This document shows, in pieces, positions 28,118-36,331 of a DNA stretch of 64,000 bases (its first letter is position 1; every line of letters begins with the position of its first letter). The position numbers and the translations under genes are program-made. The notes beneath the pieces were generated by a model. That model saw nothing but the letters and a program-made list of their open reading frames with translations, did not search any database and was not told where the DNA came from. This stretch comes from Streptomyces sp. NBC_01116 (GTDB lineage: Bacteria; Actinomycetota; Actinomycetes; Streptomycetales; Streptomycetaceae): positions 7,983,501 through 8,047,500 of the forward strand of contig NZ_CP108644.1 in assembly GCF_041435495.1 (NCBI RefSeq), given 5' to 3'.

Positions 28118-29385
28118 TGCGCTGCTACGTGTTCCCGGGGCAGGGAACCCAGAAGAAGGGGATGGGACGCGGCCTGTTCGAAAGGTTCCCCGACCTCCGT
28201 GCCCGCGCCGACCGGCTGCTCGGATACTCCATCGAGGAGCTGTGTCTGGAGAACCCGGAACGACGGCTGTCCGAGACCGTGTACGCGCAACCCGCGATCT
28301 ACGTCGTCAACGCGCTGCACTGGTCGGCGGCGCGGGAGGATCTGCCACCCGCGGACTTCTTCGCGGGCCACAGCCTCGGCGAGTACAGCGCGCTGTTCGC
28401 GGCCGGCGCCTTCGACTTCGACACCGGCCTGACGCTGGTGCGACGCCGTGCGGAACTGATGAGCCAGGTCACCGGCGGTGCGATGGCCGCGGTCGTCGGT
28501 GTCTCCGAGCAGATCGTCGAGGAGACCCTGAAGCGGCACGACGCCGCCGGCGTCGTCATCGCCAACCACAACGCGCCCGAGCAGTTCGTGCTCTCCGGCA
28601 GCCGTGAGGAACTGGCACGGATCAAGCCGGTCTTCGAGAAGGTGGAGGGTGTCCGGGGCTTCGTCCCGGTCCGCGTCAGCGGTCCCTTCCACGCACCGGC
28701 GATGGCCCCGGCCGCCGACCGCTTCCGGGACCTGCTGGCCTCGGTCGACGTGGGCGGACTGCGGACCCCGGTCATCTCCAACGTGACCGGCCGGCCGTTT
28801 GGCCCCGATGCGCGGGAAGTCCGCGCACTGCTCGCCGAGCAGATCGTCAAGCCCGTCCGCTGGACCGACTGCATCCGGTATCTGCGGGCCGCCGGCGTGT
28901 CGGCATTCACGGAACTGGGCGAGTCGAAGGTGCTCACCTCGCTCATCGACCGGATCACCACCGCGCAGGAGACCGCGCCCGACCCGCGCCGAGACCTGAT
29001 CGAGCGCATCAAGCGCGAGATCCTCCAGCCGGAGATCGGAGACGAGGCGCTGGGCTTCGACGACGACGCGTCGTTCCGGCAGCTCGGTCTGAACTCCATC
29101 ATCTACGTCCGCCTGGCCCGCCGGGCCGGGACGGTCCTCGGTGTGCCGATCAAGCCGGACATCATCTTCCAGCACCGTTCCTGTGCCGCACTGGCGGACC
29201 ATCTCCTGACCCGCGACGACATCACCCGAGCCGCAGCGCCCGATACTCCAGCAGCAGTGCCCGAGGCCCCGCCCGCGCCTCTGCGGGAGTACCAGGACGA
29301 ACGGGTGACGGCCCTGCTGCGCGACTGCGCGAGCGGGACCCTCGGCGTGGACCGCACCATCGAGGCCATCCGCGCCCTGGCGTGA
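28117..29385 (+). CDS. trans-acting acyltransferase fused to an ACP
   Basis: The 422-residue protein starts at ATG 28117 in a TGATG overlap with the KASIII gene. Residues about 1-290 form a FabD-like malonyl-CoA acyltransferase: FPGQGTQ at the start, nucleophile Ser86 in GHSLGEYSA, and a second catalytic region with GPFHAPAM. Residues about 290-375 form an ACP with Ser327 in LGLNS (Asn instead of Asp before the Ser). About 50 C-terminal residues after a Pro/Ala linker look like a small helical docking segment. This is the only intact free-standing AT in the operon, so it is the natural source of extender units for the AT-less modules and for the dead-AT module of the third PKS. An AT-ACP fusion is unusual; the ACP may present a dedicated unit to the KASIII-like enzyme. 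It is the last gene of the operon. Confidence 0.9.
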   Translation: MRCYVFPGQGTQKKGMGRGLFERFPDLRARADRLLGYSIEELCLENPERRLSETVYAQPAIYVVNALHWSAAREDLPPADFFAGHSLGEYSALFAAGAFDFDTGLTLVRRRAELMSQVTGGAMAAVVGVSEQIVEETLKRHDAAGVVIANHNAPEQFVLSGSREELARIKPVFEKVEGVRGFVPVRVSGPFHAPAMAPAADRFRDLLASVDVGGLRTPVISNVTGRPFGPDAREVRALLAEQIVKPVRWTDCIRYLRAAGVSAFTELGESKVLTSLIDRITTAQETAPDPRRDLIERIKREILQPEIGDEALGFDDDASFRQLGLNSIIYVRLARRAGTVLGVPIKPDIIFQHRSCAALADHLLTRDDITRAAAPDTPAAVPEAPPAPLREYQDERVTALLRDCASGTLGVDRTIEAIRALA

Positions 29386-29468
29386 CGAGCGCCGAAGGCG
29401 ACGCTACTTCGGGGGCGGTGTACCGGTAGGTTCGCTACCCACCGCTTCCGAGCTGCCCGGGGGGATGC

Positions 29469-30113
29469 ATGCAGTGGGCCATGAGCCACGACTACGCGGC
29501 CATCATCAGCACGCTGATCGTCGCGCTTCTCACGATCGGCACGGTCCAGCTCGTGTCTCTCCTCAAACGGTGGAGCGTGCTGATGCGCGGCTTCTACCAG
29601 GAGGGATACGAGGCCCGGCACAGGATCACCGAGGCCCTGAAGGCGGGACGGAGCCCGGACCCGGAGGACTTCGAGAAGCTGAACGTCGTTCGGCCCGTGC
29701 GGTGGATGCTCCGCGTGGCCATGACCGGCGCACCCTACGTCGCCGCCGCCGTCTGGGCCGCCGCGTGCGTGGTGCTGCTCGATGTCCAGATCAACGTTCT
29801 GCGCTGGGCCGGTACGCACGAGCCGGGCATCGATCCGGAGCTGGCCAGGAAGGCCTTCAGGACGGTCATGGTGTGCGGATCGCTCATGGCTGCCGAAGGT
29901 CTGATCAGAGCTTGTGTCATCGGGTTCGGGTTCGTCGTGCGCGGACACCGGGAACACCGAGCGGTGTTCACCGCGGCTGAACGCCATGCCTTCTTCCGGA
30001 GCGTTCACGAGTACCGGCAGACCTCCCGAGCCGGCCGAAGGGCACAGGGCGACCCGGAACCGTCCGCCCGGGCCGCCGCCGAGCAGACCGGCGGAGACCT
30101 TCACGCCCCTTGA
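29469..30113 (+). CDS. Membrane protein of unknown function
   Basis: The 214-residue protein has three predicted membrane segments: about residues 9-30, 80-105 and 133-160. A charged cytoplasmic-type loop lies after the first segment, and a polar Arg/Ala-rich tail of about 50 residues ends the protein. No family motif was recognised. The ATG at 29469 follows a G-rich stretch that could serve as ribosome binding site; the Met four codons later (MSHDY) is an alternative. It lies 83 bases after the PKS operon, with no obvious terminator between, and converges with the YdeI-like gene. Nothing in its sequence ties it to the polyketide pathway. Confidence 0.6.
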   Translation: MQWAMSHDYAAIISTLIVALLTIGTVQLVSLLKRWSVLMRGFYQEGYEARHRITEALKAGRSPDPEDFEKLNVVRPVRWMLRVAMTGAPYVAAAVWAAACVVLLDVQINVLRWAGTHEPGIDPELARKAFRTVMVCGSLMAAEGLIRACVIGFGFVVRGHREHRAVFTAAERHAFFRSVHEYRQTSRAGRRAQGDPEPSARAAAEQTGGDLHAP

Positions 30114-30192
30114 AGCGGAGGGGACGAGACCGCCGCCGCGTGGACGACTTCCGCTGGACCGTACGAGTTCGTCCGGTCCGGTGGGTGCCCGG

Positions 30193-30807
30193 TCACGACG
30201 TCGGCGGGGCCGCCGGCCTGGCCCGCTGCGGGTGGAGCGTCTCGTGCCGGCTCAGCATCGCCACGTACTCGGCGATCTTCCGGGCACGCGTCTCGGCCCG
30301 CTTGACGGCATTGACCCGGTTGATCAGGGCGAAGCGGTTGGTCCTGGTGAGCACCTCGAACATCGCCTGCGCCGCCGGGTCGGCGGCGATCGCCGCCAGC
30401 AGGTCGGCCGGCACCTCCGCTTCCGATGACGGCGCATAGGCGGCCGACCACCGTCCGTCGGCCTTCGCGGCGTCCACCGCGGCGCGGCCGGCGGGCATCA
30501 TCAGGCCGGCCGCCTCCAATCGGGCCACGTTGGCGACGTTCCGCCGGGACCAGACGCTACGGGCCCGGCGCGGGGTGAACCGCCTCCAGGAACTCTCCTC
30601 GTCGCGCTTGCGGGCCTGTCCGTCGATCCAGCCGAAGCACAGCGCCTCGTCGACCGCCTGCTGCCAGGTCAGCGTGGTGACAGAGCCGCCCTTCCTGGTC
30701 AGGGCGAGCCACACGCCCGGAGAGGCGGTGTGGTTGTCCAGCAGCCACGCGCGCAGCGCCGCGCCGTCAGCAACGATCAACTCATCCAGCTCGGTTGCGG
30801 TCACCAC
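30193..30807 (-). CDS. YdeI/OmpD-associated family protein
   Basis: The 204-residue soluble protein matches the YdeI/OmpD-associated family: it opens with an acidic helix, then shows GVWLALTRKG, the characteristic CFGWIDGQ and RRFTPRRARSVWSRRN blocks, and a helical C-terminal half with NRFALINRVNAVKRAETRARK. Family members are small cytoplasmic proteins of poorly defined function; some have been linked to resistance to peptides or bacteriocins. It is transcribed alone, converging on the membrane-protein gene. Confidence is high for the family and low for any role. Confidence 0.8.
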   Translation of the reverse strand: MVTATELDELIVADGAALRAWLLDNHTASPGVWLALTRKGGSVTTLTWQQAVDEALCFGWIDGQARKRDEESSWRRFTPRRARSVWSRRNVANVARLEAAGLMMPAGRAAVDAAKADGRWSAAYAPSSEAEVPADLLAAIAADPAAQAMFEVLTRTNRFALINRVNAVKRAETRARKIAEYVAMLSRHETLHPQRARPAAPPTS

Positions 30808-30882
30808 CGCAGACTAATGCCGCAGCCTGGTGTTACGACCTGCCGGGGTATGTCGTCGAGCCGGGGCTTCGGCATCGGCGCG

Positions 30883-30922
30883 GCTCGCCCTCACCACGCG
30901 GTGCTCGCCCTCACCACGCGGT
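30883..30922. repeat. Two perfect tandem copies of a 20-bp unit
   Basis: The unit GCTCGCCCTCACCACGCGGT occurs twice back to back in the intergenic region upstream of the YdeI-like gene. No further copies were noticed. It could be an operator or a replication-slippage duplication. Confidence 0.85.
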
Positions 30923-31010
30923 GCTCGTCGTCCGCCCGGATGCACGGAAGGCGTCCTGCCGACGGGGCTTACGCGCGCCGGGCTTCTCAGACGGGCTCCG
31001 CCAACCAGGC

Positions 31011-31040
31011 GTGCCGCTCACGGCCGCCGGTGAGCGGCAC
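31011..31040 (-). terminator. Hairpin downstream of the ABC exporter gene
   Basis: GTGCCGCTCAC and GTGAGCGGCAC form a perfect 11-bp stem around an 8-base loop, 16 bases past the stop of the leftward ABC exporter gene. There is no U-tract, as is common for terminators in high-GC actinomycetes. Confidence 0.65.
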
Positions 31041-31055
31041 GCCGGGGGATCCGGC

Positions 31056-33056
31056 TCAGGTGGCTGCCGTCCCCTCGGTCCGGACGCCGGTGCCGCTCGC
31101 GCCCGGCTGGCCCGGCACGGTCGGCGTACGGAACTGCCTGGCCTGCAGCTCGTACGCGTCCCGGAACGCGCCGGTCCCGGTGGCCGGGTCCATGAGCTCC
31201 GCGAAGGTGCCGTGCTCGACGACGCGGCCCTCGTCCAGGACGTAGATGCGGTCGGCCTCACGGACACTGTGCAGACGGTGGGTGATCAGCACGGTGGTCT
31301 GACCCGCTTCGGCCAGCCGGTGGATCTGGTCGAAGACCCGCTGCTCGGCGGCCGGATCGAGAGCGCTGGTCGGCTCGTCGACGATCAGCACCCGCCCCTG
31401 CCGGTGACGGGCGCGGGCCAGGCCCACCTTCTGCCACTGCCCGCCGGAGATCTCCTGGCCGCCCCTGTATCCGCGCGCGAGCAGAGTGTCCAGCCCCCGG
31501 GGCAGGCCCTCGACGACCTCGTCGGCCCCGGCGTACGCGGCGGCCGGGGCGATGGCCGCGTCGTCCATGGGCGCGGCGGGCCGCCCGGCACCGATGTTCA
31601 CACGGGCGGTGAAGGGCCACCGGTAGAAGTCCTGGGCGACCATCGCCACCCGGTCGAAGACCTGGGCGCGATCGGCCTCGGCCGTGCTCACCCCGCCCCA
31701 CAGGACCTCCCCGCCGTCCGGGAGCCGCAGCCCGCACAACAGCTTGACCAGCGTCGACTTGCCCGATCCGTTGCGGCCCACCAGGGCCACCGTCCGCCCG
31801 CGCGGAATGACCAGATCCACCTCGTGCAGCGAGGGGGCACCGGCGCCGGGGTAGGTGAAGGTGACCTTCTCGAAACGGATCTCCCCGATCTCCTCCGGAA
31901 GGGCCCGCCCTCCTGTCGGGATGGCGCGCCGCGCCGCCTCGTCGCACAGCGTTTCCAGGTCGGCGACGAACAGGGCCTCGCCCTGGACGTCGGTGACGCG
32001 CACCACGAGATCGGTGATGCTCGCCGATCCCGTGCGGATCGCCAGCACCGCCGTGCCGGCGACGGCGAGGGCCATCTGTCCCTGCCACAGCAGCAGCCCC
32101 AGCACCCCGTACGTCATCAGTGTCGCCACCCCGGCGGCGGCGTCGGATCCGAGGGTGATGCGCACCCCGATCCTCGCCAGCCGGGTCTGCTCCCGCTCGC
32201 TGGTCCGGGCCATGCCCCGGAAGTGTTTCAGCAGGAAAGGCCCGACGTCGTGGACACGTACCTCACCGGCCGCCTGCTGGTCGATCAGCAGGCGGCTGAT
32301 CAGCTGCGAGGCGCGCACGTGCTGCACGAACCGGTGCCAGCTCACATACCGGTGCCGCGCCATCGTCAGCGCGCTCCACGCCCGGGGCGCCGCCATCGCG
32401 GCCAGCAGCGGCAGCAACGCCCAGTGCAGCACGGCCAGCACCCCACCGGCGGCGACCAGCGAGATCGCCGCGGTGACCACCGCCGCGCAGTACACCAGCA
32501 TCCTCCGCGCCGCGTCCGCGCCGTACTGCGCGGAGTCCATCAGCCGGTGGAACGCGTCGTCCTCGACCGCCTCCAGCTCCACCCGCGCCACCAGCGCCAG
32601 ATACCGCTCGGTCGCCACCCGCTGGGTCTTCGGCTCCAGGATCCCGGTGGCCGCGGCCGACGCCGAGGCCAGAACCGCCCCGATCACCGCGAGCAGCCCC
32701 ACCACGATCATCGACGGCAGCGCCGACCGCAGCCGCTCCTCGATGACTCCAGGAGCCAGCAGTTCGACCAGCAGAGCGTTCACCATCACCAAGGAAGCCG
32801 CCTGCGCGAGGCCCCGCCCGACCTCGGCGGCCGCGACGGCGTACAGCGCCCGCCGGTCGGCCTGATGGGCGAGCCGGATCGCCACAGCGACCTGCCGGGG
32901 CAGGGAAAGCGCCATCGTCCTCAGGCTGAGCTTCAGCCAGGCGTCGTGGTGCCGGCTCCACCCCGTGTCGTAGGCGAGCTCGCCGCCGAACAGCAGTGTC
33001 TCGGAAGCCGATACGCGCGCGTCGGACGGTGTGCCGCCCGAGGGTGCGCCGGTCAT
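31056..33056 (-). CDS. ABC exporter with fused membrane and ATP-binding domains
   Basis: The 666-residue protein has an N-terminal membrane domain with about six hydrophobic segments and a C-terminal ATPase domain: Walker A GRNGSGKST, Q-loop AMVAQDFYRWP, signature ISGGQWQKVGLARA, Walker B VLIVDEPTSALD and the H-loop ITHRLHS. It is a type-IV half-transporter that should act as a homodimer. There is no N-terminal C39 peptidase. Its ATG (33056) overlaps by ATGA the stop of the upstream 59-residue peptide gene, so the two are translationally coupled. This is the arrangement of a dedicated exporter for a peptide or pathway product. It is the last gene of the leftward operon containing the ATP-grasp-like ligase and an MFS protein. 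Confidence 0.88.
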   Translation of the reverse strand: MTGAPSGGTPSDARVSASETLLFGGELAYDTGWSRHHDAWLKLSLRTMALSLPRQVAVAIRLAHQADRRALYAVAAAEVGRGLAQAASLVMVNALLVELLAPGVIEERLRSALPSMIVVGLLAVIGAVLASASAAATGILEPKTQRVATERYLALVARVELEAVEDDAFHRLMDSAQYGADAARRMLVYCAAVVTAAISLVAAGGVLAVLHWALLPLLAAMAAPRAWSALTMARHRYVSWHRFVQHVRASQLISRLLIDQQAAGEVRVHDVGPFLLKHFRGMARTSEREQTRLARIGVRITLGSDAAAGVATLMTYGVLGLLLWQGQMALAVAGTAVLAIRTGSASITDLVVRVTDVQGEALFVADLETLCDEAARRAIPTGGRALPEEIGEIRFEKVTFTYPGAGAPSLHEVDLVIPRGRTVALVGRNGSGKSTLVKLLCGLRLPDGGEVLWGGVSTAEADRAQVFDRVAMVAQDFYRWPFTARVNIGAGRPAAPMDDAAIAPAAAYAGADEVVEGLPRGLDTLLARGYRGGQEISGGQWQKVGLARARHRQGRVLIVDEPTSALDPAAEQRVFDQIHRLAEAGQTTVLITHRLHSVREADRIYVLDEGRVVEHGTFAELMDPATGTGAFRDAYELQARQFRTPTVPGQPGASGTGVRTEGTAAT

Positions 33057-33232
33057 GAGCGCTCCCTGGCATCCGGTCGTGCCGGGGCGCCCGTGACGGT
33101 GTCCGGGCAGGGGCGGGCCGCGCCGCGGCCGGTCGGCCGTCCGGAGCGGAGAGGCCGTCCGGAGCGGAGAGGCCGTCCGGAGCGGAGGCGCTGGGCGGGT
33201 GCGGTGAGCCGAGGGGCGGGCACAGGATGCAT
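33053..33232 (-). CDS. 59-residue Arg/Pro-rich peptide with internal repeats, possible precursor
   Basis: A short gene begins with ATG at 33232, preceded by an excellent ribosome binding site (CTGGAGGACACC then ATG), and ends in an ATGA overlap with the ABC exporter gene. The product starts MHPVPAPRLTAPAQ, carries three tandem copies of an RSGRPL-type unit, and ends in a Pro/Ala/Arg-rich tail with a single Cys. It has no signal peptide or membrane segment and matches no family I know. The site and the coupling to an exporter make it likely to be translated. A peptide gene beside an ATP-grasp ligase recalls pheganomycin-type pathways, where a ligase adds a non-ribosomal unit to a ribosomal peptide; that role is inference. 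It could also be only a coupling leader. The same frame stays open upstream, so a longer form is possible. Confidence 0.5.
   Translation of the reverse strand: MHPVPAPRLTAPAQRLRSGRPLRSGRPLRSGRPTGRGAARPCPDTVTGAPARPDARERS
33135..33188. repeat. Three tandem copies of an 18-bp unit within the small peptide gene
   Basis: GGCCGTCCGGAGCGGAGA is repeated three times, keeping the reading frame of the 59-residue peptide and producing its RSGRPL repeats. Confidence 0.85.
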
Positions 33233-33525
33233 GGTGTCCTCCAGCGAGATCGTTCGGGAGGTTTCGCGAGGTTCGAGACGGTCGAGAGGTTCGAGAGGTT
33301 TCGCGAGTTGAGGCAGTGCTGAGTGTGCGTTGCCGGGCTCAACGAGCCGCCCACGCTTTTCGAACACACGTTTTTGAGACGGAGTCGGATTCCGGCGTCC
33401 CAAGGGTGACGCGTGAGTGCCGGATACATCGACCCCGCCTGGCCAAGGCCGGTGATCTGAAGAGCAGTTGGCTGAAACGCGATGCCCGTCGCGCTGGAGG
33501 AAGTGCGTCTTCGGGACGCGTGGGA
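33233..33525. other. Intergenic region with short GGTTCGAG-like repeats
   Basis: The stretch between the ATP-grasp-like gene and the small peptide gene contains, at about 33256-33310, several imperfect copies of GGTTCGAGA and GGTTTCGCGAG. It also has locally lower GC around 33350-33385. On the minus strand the frame of the 59-residue peptide runs on here and would read LAKPLEPLDRLEPRE; no good start and ribosome site for such an extension was found. A promoter for the peptide/exporter pair could lie here. Confidence 0.4.
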
Positions 33526-34914
33526 TCAGCGGTCGCCGCCGTGGAAGACGCAGCCGACCGTCGCGCCGCTGCCCATGCTGACCACCCCCACCGCCGGATC
33601 GGCGCTCCCGCGTACGAAGCCTCCCGCGTAGCCGTCGTCCCCGGCGCCGCGTGCGCCCAGGTAGACGCCCCAATTGAGGAAGAGTTCCCGCATGCCGCCG
33701 GCGCCGTCGGGAAACGGCTCCGCGGTGGGACGTACACGGCGCTGGAGCACGAACGGGGCGTTCATCGCCGAGGCGACCCTGCTTTCCCACTCGGCCGGGC
33801 CCACCTTCCAGCCGGCGATGATTCCGTTGCCGCCGTGCAGCAGCGTCGGTTTCAGGATCAGCTCGTGCTGGTGACCCAGGGCGTGGGCGAGCAGGTCGAC
33901 CCGGGAACCGCCGGGATCCGTCGCGTGTGGGCGCACGTACCGCGTCCACGGCAGGATCCGGTCCAGGCAGGCCAGTTCGGCGGCGTCGTACCGGTCGCGG
34001 TACTGCTCGTCGGAGAGCATCGCCAGGGTGCCCTTGTTGCCGTACAGCTCGGCGTCCAGCCGGCTGAACAGGCCCAGCCTGCCCTGCTCGACCGCGGTCA
34101 GCAGCGGCTCCAGCTGGGCCGCCGCGGTGGGATCGGTGAGGTCTTCGGGCAGGAAGTACCGGAAGACGACGTCCACGGTCCGGCCCGAGGCCGTCGGGCG
34201 GCCGTTCGGGTACGTGATCCCGCCGAGGTCGCAGGCGATCCCCTCGACCCCGTGGTCGGCCAGCTTCTCGGCGAACACCCGCAGCCGCGGTCCCACGACG
34301 GCGAAGTTCTCCACCGTGTCCACCACGGCGACGACGGGTGCCCGGTCGGTGGGGATGTTCGCGGCGCACTCGGCGTACATGGTCCGCACCATGTGGCCCA
34401 GCGTGTCCTCGTAGCGGAGCCCGTGCCGCCGTACGAACTCGGCGAGCGGTGGATAGGCCAGCATCGCCCGGTTGATGTCCGCGTTCTCGAAGCCGCCGAG
34501 CGCGCTGGTCACATTGAATTCGAGAAGCCTGAACCCCGTACCGTCGTGGTAGAGGTCGGCGCGCCCCAGCGGGAGGAGCGACCCGGTCCGGGCGCTCCGC
34601 GTGATCAGCGCCGCTTGCGGAGGATTCAGGCCGACCGCCGAGGCCAGCGCGGTGATGCTGCCGCCGAACCGCCGCTCCGGCAGCGAGCGCAGCAGCCCGT
34701 AGACGGTGTGGAGGTCTCCCACGAGGGTGCGCAGCTCGCTCTCGCCGAGGAAGGCGGGGCCGTTCAGGAACCGGTCCTGGTACGCCAGCCTCAGCGTGGC
34801 GGACTCCAGGGCGGCGGCGGTGGGGCGGCCCGGCGACGCGTTCCGCGCGAGCTGCTCCCCGTACGCGTGGCCCAACCGCGACCTGGGCGACGTGGGCGGA
34901 CTCGTGGTCGTCAT
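33526..34914 (-). CDS. ATP-grasp-like amide ligase (first of two paralogues)
   Basis: The 462-residue protein is a clear paralogue of the product of 43027-44385. Shared blocks include LLEFNVTSALGG (versus FLEFNVSGALGG), NKGTLAMLSDE (versus HSKLTMGLLSE), LPWTRYVRP, a glycine-rich ATP-grasp-type loop LILKPTLLHGGNG, and VLQRRVRP before a C-terminal sheet. The LKP...GGxG and EFN elements fit ATP-grasp enzymes, which join a carboxylate to an amine through an acyl-phosphate. The motifs differ from classical D-Ala-D-Ala ligases, and I could not place it in a named subfamily. The ATG at 34914 follows AAGGGA. It lies between the MFS gene and the small peptide gene. The substrate is unknown; a role in amide-bond formation on the pathway intermediate or on the peptide is inferred. 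Confidence 0.62.
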   Translation of the reverse strand: MTTTSPPTSPRSRLGHAYGEQLARNASPGRPTAAALESATLRLAYQDRFLNGPAFLGESELRTLVGDLHTVYGLLRSLPERRFGGSITALASAVGLNPPQAALITRSARTGSLLPLGRADLYHDGTGFRLLEFNVTSALGGFENADINRAMLAYPPLAEFVRRHGLRYEDTLGHMVRTMYAECAANIPTDRAPVVAVVDTVENFAVVGPRLRVFAEKLADHGVEGIACDLGGITYPNGRPTASGRTVDVVFRYFLPEDLTDPTAAAQLEPLLTAVEQGRLGLFSRLDAELYGNKGTLAMLSDEQYRDRYDAAELACLDRILPWTRYVRPHATDPGGSRVDLLAHALGHQHELILKPTLLHGGNGIIAGWKVGPAEWESRVASAMNAPFVLQRRVRPTAEPFPDGAGGMRELFLNWGVYLGARGAGDDGYAGGFVRGSADPAVGVVSMGSGATVGCVFHGGDR

Positions 34915-34997
34915 GGGGCGTCCCTTTCCCGGAGCGGGCCGTGCGGTCGGTACGGTGCCGCGGCCGACGCGGTGCGGCGTGTGCGTGCGGTGTCCGC

Positions 34998-36299
34998 TCA
35001 GTCCGTCTGCGTTTCCGCTTCCGTCTGCGTCTGCGTCTGCGTCTGCGCCGTGCCCGGAGCCGGCTCCGCGCGGGTGATCCACCGTCGGCGGGCGCCGACG
35101 AGGAGCCCCATCGCGACCACCGCCATGACGACCGCGCCGGCGCCGAACACGGCACGGGTGCCGACCGCGGCGGCGACGACGCCGCCGGCCGCCGCACCGA
35201 CGGGCAGTCCGCCCCAGGCCACGAGCCGGTACACGCTGTTCGCCCGCCCGAGCAGGTGCTGCGGCACCAGGGTCTGCCGCAGGACGACCACGACGACGTT
35301 CCACGTCACCGTCCCGCACGCGAAGATCGCCAGGGCGACCCCGGCCGCGTACACCGAGGGCACGGCGGCGAGCACCGTCTCGCTCGTGGTGATCAGGACG
35401 GCGGTGGCGACCAGCGCTCCCTCCCGGCCGAGACGTTCCGTCAGCGCGGGTGCGAAGCGGGAGGCGAGGACGGCTCCCACCGCCTGGCAGGCGAGCAGGA
35501 CGCCGTAGCCGAACGGACCCAGGCCGAGTTCCTTCCCGCTGTGCACCACGAGGACCGCGAGCATCGCGCTGCCGGCGAGGTTGATCAGACAGGACACCAG
35601 GGCGAGGCTGCGCAGCAGGTGATGCGAGAACAGCCATCTGGCGCCGGCCAGCATCTCCGACAGCACACCGGAGCCGTCCGGTCCACGCTTGACGGGCCGG
35701 GTGCGGCGGATGCGGCTGATCAGGACGGCGGAACACAGGAAGGTGGCCGCGTCCACACCGAAGGGCAGGGCCGTCGCCACACCGAACATCAGCGCGCCGA
35801 CGAGCGGGCCGATGAAGCCGGTGCCGGCCTCCTGCGCGGCCATGATGCGGGCGTTGGCGGTGGAGAGGCCGGCCTGCGGGGTGATGAACGGAACGAGTAC
35901 CTGCGCCGCGTTGCGGCAGAGGACCTCGCCGACGCCGAGCAGGAACATGCAGACGTAGAGCAGCGGCAATCCGCCCCAGCCACCGAGGATTCCGGCGGTG
36001 AGCACGGCCAGCAGGACGGCCCGGCCGACGTCGACGCGCACCATCATCGCCCGGATGTCGACGCGGTCCACCAGCAGCCCCGCCGGGATGCCGAACAGCA
36101 GGAACGGCGCGGTGAAGGCGACCGAGGCCGCGCCGATCAGACGGGGGTCGTCGGTCAGGCGGGTGGCGAGCAGGGGTGCGGCGGCGATCGTGGCCCCGTC
36201 GCCGAGCGAGGAGACCGCGGCGGACCACCACAGCCGGGAGAAGTCACGTCCCAGCACGGGCCGTTGCGCGTCGGCCCTGTCGGTCGTCGACGAGGTCAT
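34998..36299 (-). CDS. MFS exporter
   Basis: The 433-residue major facilitator protein has about 12 hydrophobic segments and the MFS-type loop GIPAGLLVDRVDIRAM between segments 2 and 3. It resembles the macrolide-efflux/enterobactin-exporter (MFS_3) branch. The C-terminus is an odd run of alternating Gln and Thr, encoded by tandem GTCTGC-type hexamers at about 35003-35046, which suggests recent slippage. The ATG at 36299 overlaps the stop of an 11-codon leader; no in-frame start farther upstream looks better. It heads the leftward operon, diverging from the acetaldehyde-dehydrogenase operon. It probably exports the pathway product or gives self-resistance. Confidence 0.85.
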   Translation of the reverse strand: MTSSTTDRADAQRPVLGRDFSRLWWSAAVSSLGDGATIAAAPLLATRLTDDPRLIGAASVAFTAPFLLFGIPAGLLVDRVDIRAMMVRVDVGRAVLLAVLTAGILGGWGGLPLLYVCMFLLGVGEVLCRNAAQVLVPFITPQAGLSTANARIMAAQEAGTGFIGPLVGALMFGVATALPFGVDAATFLCSAVLISRIRRTRPVKRGPDGSGVLSEMLAGARWLFSHHLLRSLALVSCLINLAGSAMLAVLVVHSGKELGLGPFGYGVLLACQAVGAVLASRFAPALTERLGREGALVATAVLITTSETVLAAVPSVYAAGVALAIFACGTVTWNVVVVVLRQTLVPQHLLGRANSVYRLVAWGGLPVGAAAGGVVAAAVGTRAVFGAGAVVMAVVAMGLLVGARRRWITRAEPAPGTAQTQTQTQTEAETQTD

Positions 36300-36331
36300 G
36301 AAAGCGCGCGGCAGTGTGACCGGCGGTACAT
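36296..36331 (-). CDS. 11-residue leader ORF coupled to the MFS gene
   Basis: A mini-ORF (MYRRSHCRALS) starts at 36331 just behind a GGGGGAGG stretch, and its TGA overlaps the MFS start as ATGA. The MFS ATG itself lacks a nearby ribosome site, so ribosomes finishing the mini-ORF may re-initiate there. Spacing between the purine stretch and the ATG is short, so this is tentative. Confidence 0.35.
   Translation of the reverse strand: MYRRSHCRALS

Noticed and set aside
30883..30922. Start of a CRISPR-like array
   Set aside because: Only two directly adjacent copies without spacers; a simple tandem duplication.
30795..33311. 838-codon plus-strand frame opposite the ABC exporter
   Set aside because: The minus strand has Walker A, signature and Walker B motifs of an ABC exporter with an overlapping upstream gene; the plus-strand product is low-complexity Arg/Gly/Pro/His sequence.
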